Positions 1-8,436 are shown, numbered from the stretch's first letter. The stretch is 13,308 nt of DNA from Euperipatoides rowelli (GCA_003024985.2 PXIH01S0007292.1), one strand, 5' to 3'. Numbers and translations: made by a program. The notes: generated by a model not told the origin, from the letters alone.

Positions 1-301
1 TTATTTTAAATTTATATATTATTTAAATTTTTAGAACGTAAATGTCACGTCTGTAGGCCATGTGGCAATAATAGGTGAACGTGTATATCACGTCCATCAT
101 CCTGAAAGTGTTAAAATAATTAAAAAATTAATTAAATAATTAATTGTGATGAAGAAAAATTAAGGTGGCAAGGGGCTCCAGGTAATGTAAAAACCCCTAC
201 TCTTGATGTCTTCTGACAAGGAGTGAGTGTGTGGTCGAAGGGTGTCTTCTTCTTGGTTGGAGGGGACTAAACTGAAATAAAGGCAGGCATAGAGAGTAAG
301 T
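1..301. other. Opening non-coding stretch, partly GC-enriched, with a splice-donor-like site
   Basis: Positions 1-150 are AT-rich. Positions 150-295 are clearly richer in G and C than most of the window. A good donor-like sequence, GTAAGTA, starts at 296 and follows AGA, so the last exon base would be A rather than the usual G. Two CACGTC hexamers occur (about 47 and 90). This could be an untranslated first exon, but no open reading frame supports it and no core promoter is recognisable. Confidence 0.15.
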
Positions 302-388
302 ATGTTTGTAATATGTATTTATAATAAAGTGGTGAGAACATCAGTAAGATATGGTTTTATTTATCTTAGAAAAGGCCTAAGCCTAAAT

Positions 389-446
389 GTAATATACCGT
401 AACTATGATAACTTAGAGACCCAATAGTTAAGGTATATGTTATTAC
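389..446. repeat. Imperfect hairpin
   Basis: The segment ATACCGTAACTAT (394-406) pairs with ATAGTTAAGGTAT (424-436) at 12 of 13 positions around a 17-base loop. The pairing continues outward with a small bulge between GTAAT at 389 and ATTAC ending at 446. No terminal duplication is evident. It may be a remnant of a small inverted-repeat element or chance AT-rich pairing. Confidence 0.4.
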
Positions 447-467
447 AAGGAAGTTTATAATAGTTCA

Positions 468-548
468 TTATTGGTATACTGGAGAGGATTTTGTCTGAGT
501 ATCAGTACAGGATTAGTCAGATGACCCTCAGCTGTGGTATACCAATAA
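468..548. repeat. Short inverted repeat pair, 12 bp arms
   Basis: TTATTGGTATAC at 468-479 is repeated as its exact reverse complement at 537-548, enclosing 57 bases that are more GC-rich than the flanks. The arrangement resembles a very small inverted-repeat element, but no target-site duplication is convincing and the arms are short. Confidence 0.35.
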
Positions 549-920
549 CACAGTAATGACTTAGATGGTCCGCAGATTTGGATATGTTCAATGGCAGAGG
601 AACATGGGAAATGTAGACAACTCCCAGTCATGAAGGAGACTTAAATGTTTGAACCTAGGTTTTTATAGTAGGTTATCATTCAAAAAGGATCATTGTACAT
701 GACTAAGCTATATGTTCTATGGCTTCAGGTTCTAAGGCAACAAGAACAGCCAGTTGATTATAGCTATTAATAATAATTAGTTGTACCTTTTGTATTGATT
801 ATTGGATAGTAGCCTAGTAGTTATTCGACTGGCGCCCTACACAAAAATTGTCTTCATATTAATTGTCAAGTTAACATTATGTTGGATAAAACTAAAGCTA
901 CCCTATACTTTTTGTCACAG

Positions 921-1047
921 GAAACTCGCAGCAAATATTCTGAATGGCTTTTCTGAACATGATAAACATTTATTTTCTTGTGCTGTCAAATGTGGATTCC
1001 GTTACAAAGAACCTTATTCACAAAACCTCTATTATGGAACAGTATGA
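921..1047 (+). CDS. Unrecognised candidate terminal exon (speculative)
   Basis: A textbook-looking acceptor, a pyrimidine-rich tract ending in CACAG, ends at 920. It is followed by about 41 open codons in one frame, ending in TGA at 1045-1047. The translation has a mixed, protein-like composition with two cysteines (SCAVKCGF) and no low-complexity bias. The same frame is open further upstream to about 802 but has no ATG there. An AATAAA polyadenylation-like signal lies at 1229-1234. I do not recognise the peptide. Open runs of this length arise by chance in 13 kb of six-frame translation, so this is a weak lead rather than a gene call. Spliced transcript evidence would decide. Confidence 0.13.
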
Positions 1048-2043
1048 GCAAAAAGGACAATACACATTAAACTATTGTTGCTGTAATTATTTTTCAAGAC
1101 ATTGAACTTTGACAACCAAAGAAAAGGAGAAAAAAAATGGACTTTGAAAGAAAAAAAAGACAAATGAACTTTTTATTTTATATACAGTAAATGTAAACAA
1201 GTTAAGTTTTTATTTTTAGAAAGGACGTAATAAATCATTATTACCCTTTCTGTTATTTAAAATAGGAAAAACATTTATTAGCTGTATTACTTATCAATTT
1301 ATTTATTTTTTTAATTTTGTTAGAAGCTGTTAGATAAATTGTGCATTTGAATTTCTGAAGGTTAAATGGGGTATATGAAAATTTTTATTTGGTCATATTA
1401 GTTCATTGATAAGAGGTTTTTTTTTTCTCACTCCAAAATATTCTCAAATTTTTATTTTGCAACAAATTTTCTTATGTTGTCTCGTTATTAGAAACTTTAA
1501 AGTTACCTCTTGTAAGATTTTATTGTTGCTTTGTATATTCAATCGTAATAGGCTTCCCTCTAAATTTTTTTCCCTTTACAACATGACAAGTACGGGTAGT
1601 GTGAGTGGCCGTCCCCGTATTTGTTACATCATTATTAACTTCTAGATATCTTCTCAAAAGGCAATTTGTTTGACAGCTGAAACTCTTTGGAATTATGGCT
1701 AATTTTTTTTTTTAATTCTGGTTAATTGATTTTTAGCTTGCTGAATTATTTTTTTAATTAGAATTTATATGTAATTAAAATCATCTGCTATAATATCTAA
1801 TGGTCATTAGGCCTAGAAATTTATTTGTATTTTTTTTTATCTAGTCATCTATTAAGATTTGTGTCAAAATTCATACTATATACTGTATAATAATGTTGGT
1901 AGTAGGTCATTTCTGTAATATTTTAGATTGGATTAGGAGAAACTTTGAGACTCGCTCTCATAATATTTTAGATTTGACTGTGTTTCGACTTCTGCACCAA
2001 TATTTTTAAATTTCGTTTTGTTTGGACTAACATTTAGTATCAC

Positions 2044-2062
2044 TTTTTTTTTTTTTTTTTTT
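2044..2062. repeat. Poly-T run, 19 bases
   Basis: An uninterrupted run of 19 T lies at these positions. It could be the reverse-strand A tail of an old retroposed insertion, but I cannot recognise an adjoining element. Confidence 0.8.
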
Positions 2063-2294
2063 AAGGAAAGGGAAGGATTCTTACCTAATACGGTACTTAA
2101 CTTGTGAATACTTTTTATTTGTTTCGGCAATTTTTTGGATTTTATTGTATGTTTTTTATATATTATGAGGTTTTACTTACCTTTGTTTGAAATATTTTAT
2201 GTTTAAGATGTCTAATTTGAGATAATTTATTTGGGAAATTTGAATTTTTTTTACTTTAAGTAAGCTCAATTTTATTATTGTGGTATTCCAAGAA

Positions 2295-2309
2295 GGGAGG
2301 GGGAGGGGG
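2295..2309 (+). other. G-rich block
   Basis: Three G runs of 3, 5 and 5 are separated by single A residues. Only three runs of three or more exist, so a canonical four-run G-quadruplex cannot form from this block alone. A two-layer form is conceivable. It stands out sharply from the AT-rich surroundings. Confidence 0.6.
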
Positions 2310-2510
2310 TGATATTACTTTTTTTTTTCCTTAGTGTCGGTCATTAATTTTAAATACTTTAAATAGATAATTATCATACTTCATTTGGCGGCAACCTCAA
2401 GAGTCTTTTCCATGCATTTAACAAATTAAAATTTAATTATTAAATAAAAATAATTTATTTTTATAAAGCATACCATTTTTGTTATAAATCTTATTATATT
2501 AGAAATATTA

Positions 2511-2653
2511 TCAAGGGTGTATTTAGGGAGGTTCAGGGGGGTCTGAACACCCCCCGAAATTTTAAACTTTAAAAATCTCAGGAAAAAAAAAAAGCTTATC
2601 AAAAATATACAACCCAAACACACTCCAAAATAATTTTATTGTTACGCCCATGA
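2511..2653. mobile_element. Small non-autonomous DNA element with imperfect TIRs and G/C hairpin
   Basis: The left end TCAAGGGTGTA (2511-2521) and the reverse complement of the right end, TCATGGGCGTA (from 2643-2653), match at 9 of 11 positions. Just inside the left end, GGGGGGT (2536-2542) pairs perfectly with ACCCCCC (2549-2555) around a 6-base loop. Similar GGGCGTAGC-type ends followed by G and C runs are, from memory, common in DNA-element debris of many invertebrates. The element is about 143 bp, has no coding capacity, and contains an 11-12 base A run near 2583-2593. No target-site duplication is certain. Confidence 0.4.
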
Positions 2654-2735
2654 ATCTTATAGTTGTATTTAATAAAAATTCCTTTTTTACTCCTTTGTTT
2701 AGATTATTTTTTTCTTGCATGTTCAAGCTTGAGAC

Positions 2736-2815
2736 CAGCATTTCCTAAACTATGGTCCAGGAACCCCTGTGAAAGGAACATGGTGATAGGCGTTAGCGAG
2801 TTCTGTGAAAATGAA
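2736..2815 (+). mobile_element. Solitary hAT-like transposon end
   Basis: The segment starts with CAGCATTTCCTAAACTATGG and then continues GTCCAGGAACCCCT. It resembles the recurrent hAT terminus pattern CAGTGTTTCTCAAACTGTGGTC followed by GACCCCTGG, and further on GTTCTGTGAAAATG fits the same pattern. No matching inverted end and no 8-bp duplication were found nearby, so this would be a truncated, immobile fragment. The comparison is from memory. Confidence 0.35.
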
Positions 2816-2952
2816 AAAAAGAAAGGATTTTTCTAAAAGGAATAAGTACATTGTTGGTTTACTCTAGTAGTTTGTTCATAACACAATGTTTACTGTTCAA
2901 TAGAAGCCTTGTGAAATTTTAATAAAAGCCAATTTTAATTAATTTGAGCTAG

Positions 2953-3249
2953 ATGATGACACTAATCTTTCTGTTTCCCTCCTTATGTTTAGTTAATCCC
3001 AGTTTATATAGATATGGGACAGGGCTGAATCAATCTGCTGTTCTAGTTTTGATTGGATATATATTTCATCGAGTACACTGGCACTGTCTTCATACACCCA
3101 AATTTTTAGCATTCAACACTAGAGATCAGTCATTTTTTTTCATTTTAAGGGTCCTCAGAAAAGTAAAGATTGGAGCCCTTGTTTTAGACAATTTGTATTT
3201 GTTTATTTATTTAAATGTACCAATAGTAATATTAGTAATAATAATATAG
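2953..3249 (+). other. Longest open frame in the window (98 codons), probably not a gene
   Basis: An ATG-initiated frame of 98 codons ends at 3249. The first half has mixed residues, including an HRVHWHCLH stretch. The last 30 codons are nearly all I, V, L, F and N, which reflects the AT-rich DNA running into the neighbouring simple repeat. On the opposite strand, 2993-3112 carries a 39-codon ATG frame whose translation is more protein-like (EDSASVLDEIY, KLEQQIDSALSHIY). Both cannot easily be real, and neither is recognised. The block at 2953-3180 has slightly higher G+C than its flanks and may be old unique or repeat sequence. Confidence 0.12.
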
Positions 3250-3250
3250 C

Positions 3251-3345
3251 ATAATATGTGTGTGTATATGTATACATGTACAGTATATACAGTATTATGT
3301 ACATAACAGTATCTAGTGTATATACAGTGTGTATACAACATACCA
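3251..3345. repeat. TG/TA-rich simple repeat with ACAGTATA motifs
   Basis: The stretch is an irregular alternation of TG, TA and CA dinucleotides, including TGTGTGTGTA and several TACAGTATA or TACAGTGT blocks. It looks like a decayed microsatellite. Confidence 0.6.
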
Positions 3346-4040
3346 AAATATGAAAATTCAGTTTTTTTTAATGAAAAATGCTGTACTCGCCATTGCCAAT
3401 ATCACAGAGAATGTTATAGCTTTATTTTTCAACATATATATTTCTAGGAAATATGAAAATAAATTTCTATAATAAAGAATAGACTACTCATATACTATAT
3501 GAAATTAATGTTAATTTTTTATTTTATAAGTCAAATATAGATTCAATCATAAGTTAAGCAATAACGGTATATTAATGTGCAATTAATCTACAGAAAAAAT
3601 AGTACAGTATTTGCTTATGATTTTGATTTTTTTCTTGGTAACATTAATATCTCGTTCATTTCAATACAAAATAAATATATTTTGAAGAGTTGAAATAACA
3701 TTAATTGCTCATTACAATCCTGAATAGCTGCTTCTATTACAATTATTTACAAAAATAAATATATATTTTCAAAAACATATGGATTTTTTATACAGAATTT
3801 TATTTACATAAGTAGCTTAAACCAATCTCTTTTTTTTAACAATAGGGTTTGGGATATTAAACTATCGGCTTGCTTTTTTTATTTTATTTCATATTTTACA
3901 ATCTGTTTTTTAAACTGTACGTAAAATAAGATACTTTACAATTTCTTATAAGTTACGGTCATTTAACTTTATCTTCTAATTTATTTATTAAAATAAAAAA
4001 ATAAATAAATCTGTCTAATGATAATTTGCCAATTAAATAC
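3346..4040. other. AT-rich stretch without gene
   Basis: Nothing is recognisable as a gene. Short AT-only inverted repeats occur, for instance ATTTATTTATT near 3979 pairing with AATAAATAAAT near 4000. These are expected from composition. One TACAGTA heptamer sits at about 3603. Confidence 0.6.
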
Positions 4041-4046
4041 AGATGT

Positions 4047-4180
4047 ACCCCGTTTTACAGACACAATTACAGCCATGCCTCCAAAAGGTTCCATACCTCG
4101 GTTTACATACAATACCGGCAATTATATACAAACATTTATAGTTGCTTCACTTTAAATACATTTTCTCTTTACATACATGT
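4047..4180 (+). repeat. Decayed tandem repeat with CTCGGTTTACATAC-like core
   Basis: ACCCCGTTTTACAGAC at 4047 is echoed by ACCTCGGTTTACATAC at 4095, a spacing of 48 bases, and by CTCTTTACATACATG at about 4165. Similarity outside the core is patchy. The CCTCGGTTTAC core resembles a short repeat I recall from several invertebrate genomes, but I cannot name it. An open frame spanning 4026-4226 in this block looks accidental. Confidence 0.3.
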
Positions 4181-4426
4181 CCGATCCCATTGTGTGGGGT
4201 ATACCTGTATTATAGATATTCTGTAATACAACATTTCAATTTTGTCACTTTAGTTTTATTTTTCCAAAAAAATATATGTTTAATTCATCATATTTACTTA
4301 TTTCATTTAAAAATCTAAGTTTTATACCAATGATTACAAATAAAACGAAGCCCTGTCAAGGAACGGTAATCATGAGGCAATGATCCAGCAACCATAGCCT
4401 ACTCTTTGCATATATTCTGGGGAGGT

Positions 4427-4437
4427 GGTTAGATCCC
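4427..4437 (+). promoter_or_regulatory. B-box-like pol III promoter element
   Basis: GGTTAGATCCC matches the tRNA T-loop/B-box consensus at 9 of 11 positions and is identical in the second copy at 13150-13160. It begins about 61 bases downstream of the A-box-like segment. This copy carries roughly 13 extra bases between CCTACTCT and CTGGGG relative to the other copy, so the ancestral spacing may have been close to that of a tRNA gene. Confidence 0.35.
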
Positions 4438-4511
4438 TGGTGGGCAAGTATCAGGTTTTTTTCCATGGTCATTAATGGAGGATTTTTCTAGATACTCAAC
4501 GATTTGTTTAA

Positions 4512-4765
4512 GTCTTTTCTATGACAAATCCACCTAGTTATGACAGAGGCAGAGACGCAAGTGGAAAATGGAATCCTTCATAACTAATCGTTCGTCATTT
4601 CTGTGAGAAATTTACCTAGTTATGACCGAGAGGGAGAACCACAAGTGGAAAACCATTTTCTTTAGAAGAACTACTCATTAAAGTCATTTCTATGAGAAAT
4701 CCACCTAGTCATGGCCGAGACAGAAAGCCGCAGGTGGGAAAAGGCGTAATTCAAAAGAATCACAA
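4512..4765 (+). repeat. Three tandem copies of an 80-90 bp unit
   Basis: Units begin at 4512, 4594 and 4683, giving lengths of 82 and 89 bases for the first two. Each starts with GTCWTTTCTRTGASAAAT, continues CCACCTAGTTATGAC or a close variant, and then has a GAGACAGAG-like stretch, GCAAGTGG or GCAGGTGG, and AAAA. The first 60 bases of the units are well conserved while the linkers differ. The distal copy of the family (13250 onward) shows one such unit start before the window ends. Confidence 0.75.
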
Positions 4766-5091
4766 ATAGAATAAATTACAAGTTAAAAATTATGAATTAT
4801 GGAAAAAAAGATTGAGTTTGTAGTTAATGGAAGATTGTAAAAAGAATTATGTGTTATTAATAAAGAGCAAAAGTCCTCTTCGGAAACTTATGTTAGCTTT
4901 ATAAATAAGAAAATGTGATAATTTAAACATACATTTTTTTGGCAAAATAAAACCAAATTGGCAAAGTTGAAAATAGAAATTAAAATTGTATATTATTTAT
5001 ACCTCAAAGCCATTTTCCAGTTATTATAGTAACTAAGGTAAATGCATTCAAATATAATATATAAAAATGAATGAAAAGTTTAAAACAAAAC
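4766..5091. other. AT-rich stretch without gene
   Basis: Only A-rich and T-rich sequence is seen here, with no open frame, no repeat arm and no recognisable motif. Confidence 0.6.
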
Positions 5092-5352
5092 ATATATACT
5101 ATGTCTATATGTCCTCCTCCCATCACTTTCTACATATTTATATTTCAGATTAATAAGTCCGATTTCAATTCTGATTGTCTACTCTGAACATTTGCTTTAG
5201 TAAAAAAAAATCAGTGACAATATCTCACCAATTTTTTTTTTTTTTTACTATAGCAAATGTTCAGAGTAGAGAATCGGAATTGAAATCGGACTTATTACTC
5301 TGAAATATAAATACGTAGAAAGAGTGATGGGAAGAAGGATATACAGTATATA
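5092..5352. mobile_element. Foldback (hairpin) element, arms about 115 bp
   Basis: The left arm (about 5092-5210) and right arm (about 5232-5352) are inverted copies, with a loop of about 21 bases at 5211-5231. Matching blocks include ATAAGTCCGATTTCAATT, TACTCTGAACATTTGCT, ATATTTATATTTCAGA and CCCATCAC. Differences are a few substitutions and small indels; I estimate 90% or more identity over the inner 95 bases. The arms end in A/T runs next to the loop. There is no coding capacity. The outer end abuts the mariner-like element at 5353. Possible origins are a foldback-type MITE or a palindromic duplication. Confidence 0.75.
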
Positions 5353-6020
5353 GGGTGTCCAAGAATTACTTTATGATAATGATTTAACATAACTCGTGAA
5401 CCAAAAGTCGTATCCACAAACATTTTGCTGCAATTTGTTTACAAACTCAAAAGGTTTTTTTGTTATTCAATAGATGGCGCCACAGAGCATTTTTAATGCA
5501 AATGGCATCCATACAAGAAAAAGGACGATGTATCCTGTGACTGGCCGAAATGAAATGCAAATATAAACAGTGTATGGGAAGAACCACCAAGTGTGCCTAC
5601 AATCTATATAAGGACGAGGAAGTTTAAGGAAAGTTTACTGCAGTCTAAAGGTCAAAGTCATCATTCAACATCTTAGCCACCAAAGTCAACTGACATAACC
5701 CCCACTTGATTTTTTTGTGGCATTATGTTAAAGATATGGTTTACTACACCATTTGTACCAAACCTTAATGTTCTTAATACAGACTCGAATTACAGACGCC
5801 AAAGGTACCATGAAGAACGATATGTTGTCCAACACATGACATGAAACTGAGTTTCACCTTGATGTTCTACGTGCATCAAAAGGGTCACATGTAGAGACCT
5901 ATTAATGACATGTAAAAAACACTGAGTTGATAAACAAATTGCAGAAAACGGTTTTTGGATATGACTTTTGGTTCATGAGTTATATGAAATCATTAATTTA
6001 AAAGGAATTCTCGGACACAC
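5353..6020 (+). mobile_element. Internally deleted mariner-like DNA transposon
   Basis: Terminal inverted repeats of about 90 bp flank a 668-bp element. The left end begins GGGTGTCCAAGAATTAC at 5353, directly after a TA. The right end, read in reverse complement from 6020, begins GTGTGTCCGAGAATTCC. Shared inner blocks include GAACCAAAAGTC and CTGCAATTTGTTTA. I estimate about 80% identity between the ends. Inside are pieces of one transposase in its natural order, with the middle missing. Tc1/mariner-superfamily elements insert at TA, which fits the left flank; the right flank is degraded. An autonomous copy would be expected to be longer than 1 kb. Confidence 0.8.
5581..5905 (+). pseudogene. 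Mariner-like transposase relic, deleted and frameshifted
   Basis: Three in-order fragments remain of a DDE/D transposase that would cut and paste the flanking element. First, 5581-5673 reads EPPSVPTIYIRTRKFKES, resembling the N-terminal helix-turn-helix region of this family (typically YGKEPP followed by an F-E/K-ETG stretch); it stops at TAG 5674-5676. Second, 5677-5706 reads PPKSTDITPT, matching the family signature PRSPDLTPLDFFLWG. A small deletion in the T run shifts the frame, so the LDFF part and the LWHYVKD part (5716-5738) fall in different frames. Third, 5783-5905 reads through NDMLSNT, an in-frame TGA at 5837-5839 where the family has Trp, then HETEFHLDVLRASKGSHVE, ending in TAA. 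Most of the catalytic core is missing, so it cannot be active. Family assignment is from remembered motifs. Confidence 0.75.
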
Positions 6021-6440
6021 TTTACATTTGTATGTTAACTTGATGAGAGTAAATATATTTTAAAAACATTTCTACTAATAAATAGATCGTATTAATATAC
6101 TTTGAAGAAAAAAAAACCTACAAAATATGGAGGTGGAAGAAATTTTCAAGCAAATCGTAATTTTTAAATATATTTTCTCTCCAATTTAACACAGAAATAC
6201 ATATTGGCAGACTAAAATCTGCACACTGATTTATTGCATTGATACAAGGCCAAGTGTCCATTAAAAAATCACATGAATTGGTGCACAAAATAAGACACAG
6301 AATTAAAAACATAAATTTATATAATTAGCAAATTATTTCTTAACTTAGAATTTTCTGTGAAAGTTAGACCCTACTTTTAATTTTACACGATTGTTTTTTA
6401 TTATTAAGTGAATTTTCTGGTCAACAATTTATATTTGGTT
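6021..6440. other. AT-rich stretch without gene
   Basis: A 64-codon open frame on the minus strand (6118-6312) is rich in C, F, I and L and is not recognised; I treat it as chance. No repeat arms or motifs were seen. Confidence 0.55.
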
Positions 6441-6565
6441 AGTTAATTGATTGCATATGGTCAATTAACTGATAAAATAGCTTTAGTAAATTTATCATAA
6501 GCAGACAATTGGGCAGTTAACTAAGGATTTTGGACCAGTTACATAGGCCTATAGTTAATTGACTA
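6441..6565. repeat. Cluster of AGTTAATTGA motifs in both orientations
   Basis: AGTTAATTGA (6441-6450) is followed after 10 bases by its exact reverse complement TCAATTAACT (6461-6470), forming a 10-bp hairpin. CAGTTAACTAA follows near 6514 and TAGTTAATTGACTA at 6552-6565. It may be a decayed short repeat or a set of TAAT-core homeodomain-type sites. Confidence 0.4.
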
Positions 6566-7405
6566 TAAATCAAATTCAAACTTGCCTTCTGCACCTATTC
6601 TTATACAACAAATTTCAGTTGGATGGATTGAAGAATGGATGTCAGCATCCTTACAAATGAAAGGAGAGACTGAACTCAAAAATACTTTTTTTAATAAGTA
6701 GCCTACTGTACTAAAAACATTAGACTATAAAATATGGCAAATAGTAATTAAAACTCAAAATAATAATGTATTTGGCCCAAAAAATGTTACATTATACATT
6801 CTCAACTATTAATAAGTATTTGAAATGTAACATTCATAAAATAAGTCAGATATTGGCTATGATAGATTGGCTCTAATAGACCATGTGGCGTAAGGTAACA
6901 TTATTGTTTCAATTCTAAAATCTGCGGTCATTATAAAGTTTAGTATTACAAGCTGTGTACATGATCTTTGGCATATATCTATAAAATATTCTTAAACGAA
7001 GTGAAACCTTGGAATTTTACATTTTTATTAGCTAACACTAGCAACATTACATAACCATCACAAATACTTGGGAAAATATGAATGAAAAATCACTTTGAGA
7101 ATTCATATTTCTTTTGTTAATTGTGGAAACCCATTCATATAATTTAATTTTCTCTTGCGAAGAAATATTATTTTATTTGGAAATATTGTAAACGCCAAGT
7201 GCATGAATAAGTTGTAAGAATTTGATAAATATGTTTTGTGATTGGATAATATTGTATACAGTATAAGAACATTCATTCATTTTAAGTCATGGAAGAAAAT
7301 ATATCTTTAACTTTCTAAAATATTTGAAGACAAATATTTTAAGGCAGTCTATCAAAAAAGTATTGAAAATAATAAAATTAAATACTGATTAATTTAAATC
7401 TTAAT
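6566..7405. other. AT-rich stretch without gene
   Basis: No supportable gene, RNA or repeat was seen. A TAGCCTACTGTA combination at about 6700 joins two of the words that recur across the window. Confidence 0.6.
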
Positions 7406-7456
7406 TTTATTTTAATTATCAGTTATCATTTCACGATAACTGATAATTAAAATAAA
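7406..7456. repeat. Perfect 22-bp hairpin with 7-base loop
   Basis: Bases 7406-7427 and 7435-7456 are exact reverse complements, separated by ATTTCAC. The stem is AT-rich (core TTAATTATCAGTTATC), the flanks do not pair, and there is no T run that would suggest a terminator. Perfect pairing implies recent origin or constraint. It could be a small MITE core, a cruciform-prone site or, less likely, a short hairpin RNA. Expression is unknown. Confidence 0.8.
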
Positions 7457-8436
7457 GGGGGCACTCCATTTTTCATATACCTTGAGATATTTCTGGTTTA
7501 CTGCCAAAATTTAATTTGTACGATGTCCCTGCCAAAGATAGCTACAACAGTACTTTACAATGAATAATTTTTAGACACAAGTATGAATATTTTTTTATAA
7601 CTATGCTAAAAGTCATTTAAAATACCCAATAATTTGGTTTGTTAACTATATAATTTACTACTTTCATTGTCTTAAAAATGTGGAAGAAAATTTGCTGATA
7701 CTATATCGTATGAATGCAGCATAGTATAATGAATATCGTACTAAGTTGTTCGTTTTCATACTTATTTGTGAGTTGCAACTTGTTTGTTAATGGAACATTA
7801 TAAAGTTAGCAAAATTGTAGTAATTTTATGTGCAAAACTTTAATTGTTTTTAAATATACAGTAGTATTTCAAAACAGTGCATATTTTAACTCTTTATTCC
7901 CACAATAATGTGAAGAAAATTTTTGAAAAGACACAAACTGAAAGGTCAAGTCTTCTTTTTATCAGTCCTTCTTATTTATGTACATTTTCAGAGAACAGAG
8001 AAAGAAAAGATATTAATGTGGGCTACTCTACAAATGAAACTTTAAGTTTATTGCTTTAACAGCTTAAATGTATGATATTACATGAAATTAGCATTTTTTA
8101 GATACGACTACACAGTGGCTTTCAGTGGCAATCTTTTTCATAAGCCTGCTCTTATATCAACAACCAATAAGAGAGTATTCATTTGCGGAAAAAGATGAAT
8201 AAGTAATTCTTTAGAGCTGCCCAAAATCCAAATAGTCACAAAAAAAATGGTATTTTTCTCTATATACTGTATAACTGCACATGCTTATCTGTTAATATTT
8301 AAGATGTTTGTTTGTAGGCTATGTATAATGTTTGAAAAATTAATTAGTGATCAATGAAATTTAATTTGGGAAGATTTAAACAAAATAAAAAGACAAAAAT
8401 AATTGTAGACAAAATTAAAGTTTTATTTTAGTGTAT
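7457..8436. other. AT-rich stretch without gene
   Basis: An open frame at 7877-8059 begins with GTG rather than ATG, so its N-terminus would need splicing. Its translation (for example VKKIFEKTQTERSS) is moderately protein-like but unrecognised. A 7-bp hairpin CTCTTAT/ATAAGAG lies near 8150-8175. Otherwise nothing was seen. Confidence 0.5.

Larger units (their letters stand above)
302..918. other. Stretch without recognisable gene
   Basis: Apart from the two inverted repeats noted separately, nothing here resembles a known gene. Around 480-700 the composition is nearer 40-45% G+C and short open frames of 20-35 codons occur, for example an ATG frame at 567-638. None is long enough to support and none is recognised. 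The stretch may be unique sequence or an old unrecognised repeat. Confidence 0.5.
1048..2510. other. AT-rich low-complexity stretch without gene
   Basis: This holds A-rich and T-rich tracts, including a 19-base T run at 2044-2062 and several runs of 8-10 T. A short G-rich block lies at 2295-2309. Open frames of 60-80 codons occur on both strands, but their translations are dominated by K, I, F, L and N, as expected of random AT-rich DNA. No motif was recognised. Confidence 0.6.
4355..4765 (+). mobile_element. SINE-like dispersed repeat, copy 1, with tandem-repeat tail
   Basis: This shares an ordered series of matching blocks, same strand, with 13069-13308: GTCAAGGA at the start, TCATGAGG then AATGA, CCTACTCT, CTGGGGA then GTGGTTAGATCCC, a T run followed by CCATGG, and GGATTTTTCT. 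Two blocks look like an RNA polymerase III type 2 promoter: an A-box-like segment near 4365-4386 and a B-box-like GGTTAGATCCC at 4427-4437, which fits GGTTCGANTCC at 9 of 11 positions. After the body come three copies of an 80-90 bp unit. The tRNA origin is inferred. No LINE-like tail or target duplication was identified. Confidence 0.5.

Noticed and set aside
1406-1645. 79-codon plus-strand frame
   Set aside because: It begins with TTG, lies in T-rich DNA, and its translation is dominated by F, L, I and C with no motif. It is most likely chance.
1933-2130. 65-codon minus-strand frame
   Set aside because: It contains a poly-lysine run produced by the 19-base T run, and the rest is unrecognised.
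2295-2309. Canonical G-quadruplex
   Set aside because: Only three runs of three or more G are present; a fourth is missing.
2426-2623. 65-codon minus-strand frame
   Set aside because: It overlaps the small element at 2511-2653 and its start falls in that element's A run. The poly-F and I-rich translation is composition-driven.
2953-3249. 98-codon ATG frame as a real gene
   Set aside because: The last third is I/V/L/F/N-rich and runs into simple-repeat DNA, there is no recognisable domain, and a more protein-like frame lies on the opposite strand. It is kept only as a low-confidence note.
4026-4226. 66-codon plus-strand frame
   Set aside because: It lies inside the decayed tandem repeat. 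The frame is open because the repeat units lack stops, not because of a gene.
4365-4437. A functional tRNA gene
   Set aside because: A-box and B-box-like segments exist, but there is no acceptor stem, anticodon arm or normal spacing. A tRNA-derived repeat explains the signal better.
6118-6312. 64-codon minus-strand frame
   Set aside because: It is rich in C, I, L and F, has no motif, no splice signals of note and no compositional change from its surroundings.
7406-7456. Transcription terminator
   Set aside because: The DNA appears eukaryotic, the stem is AT-rich, and no gene ends nearby.
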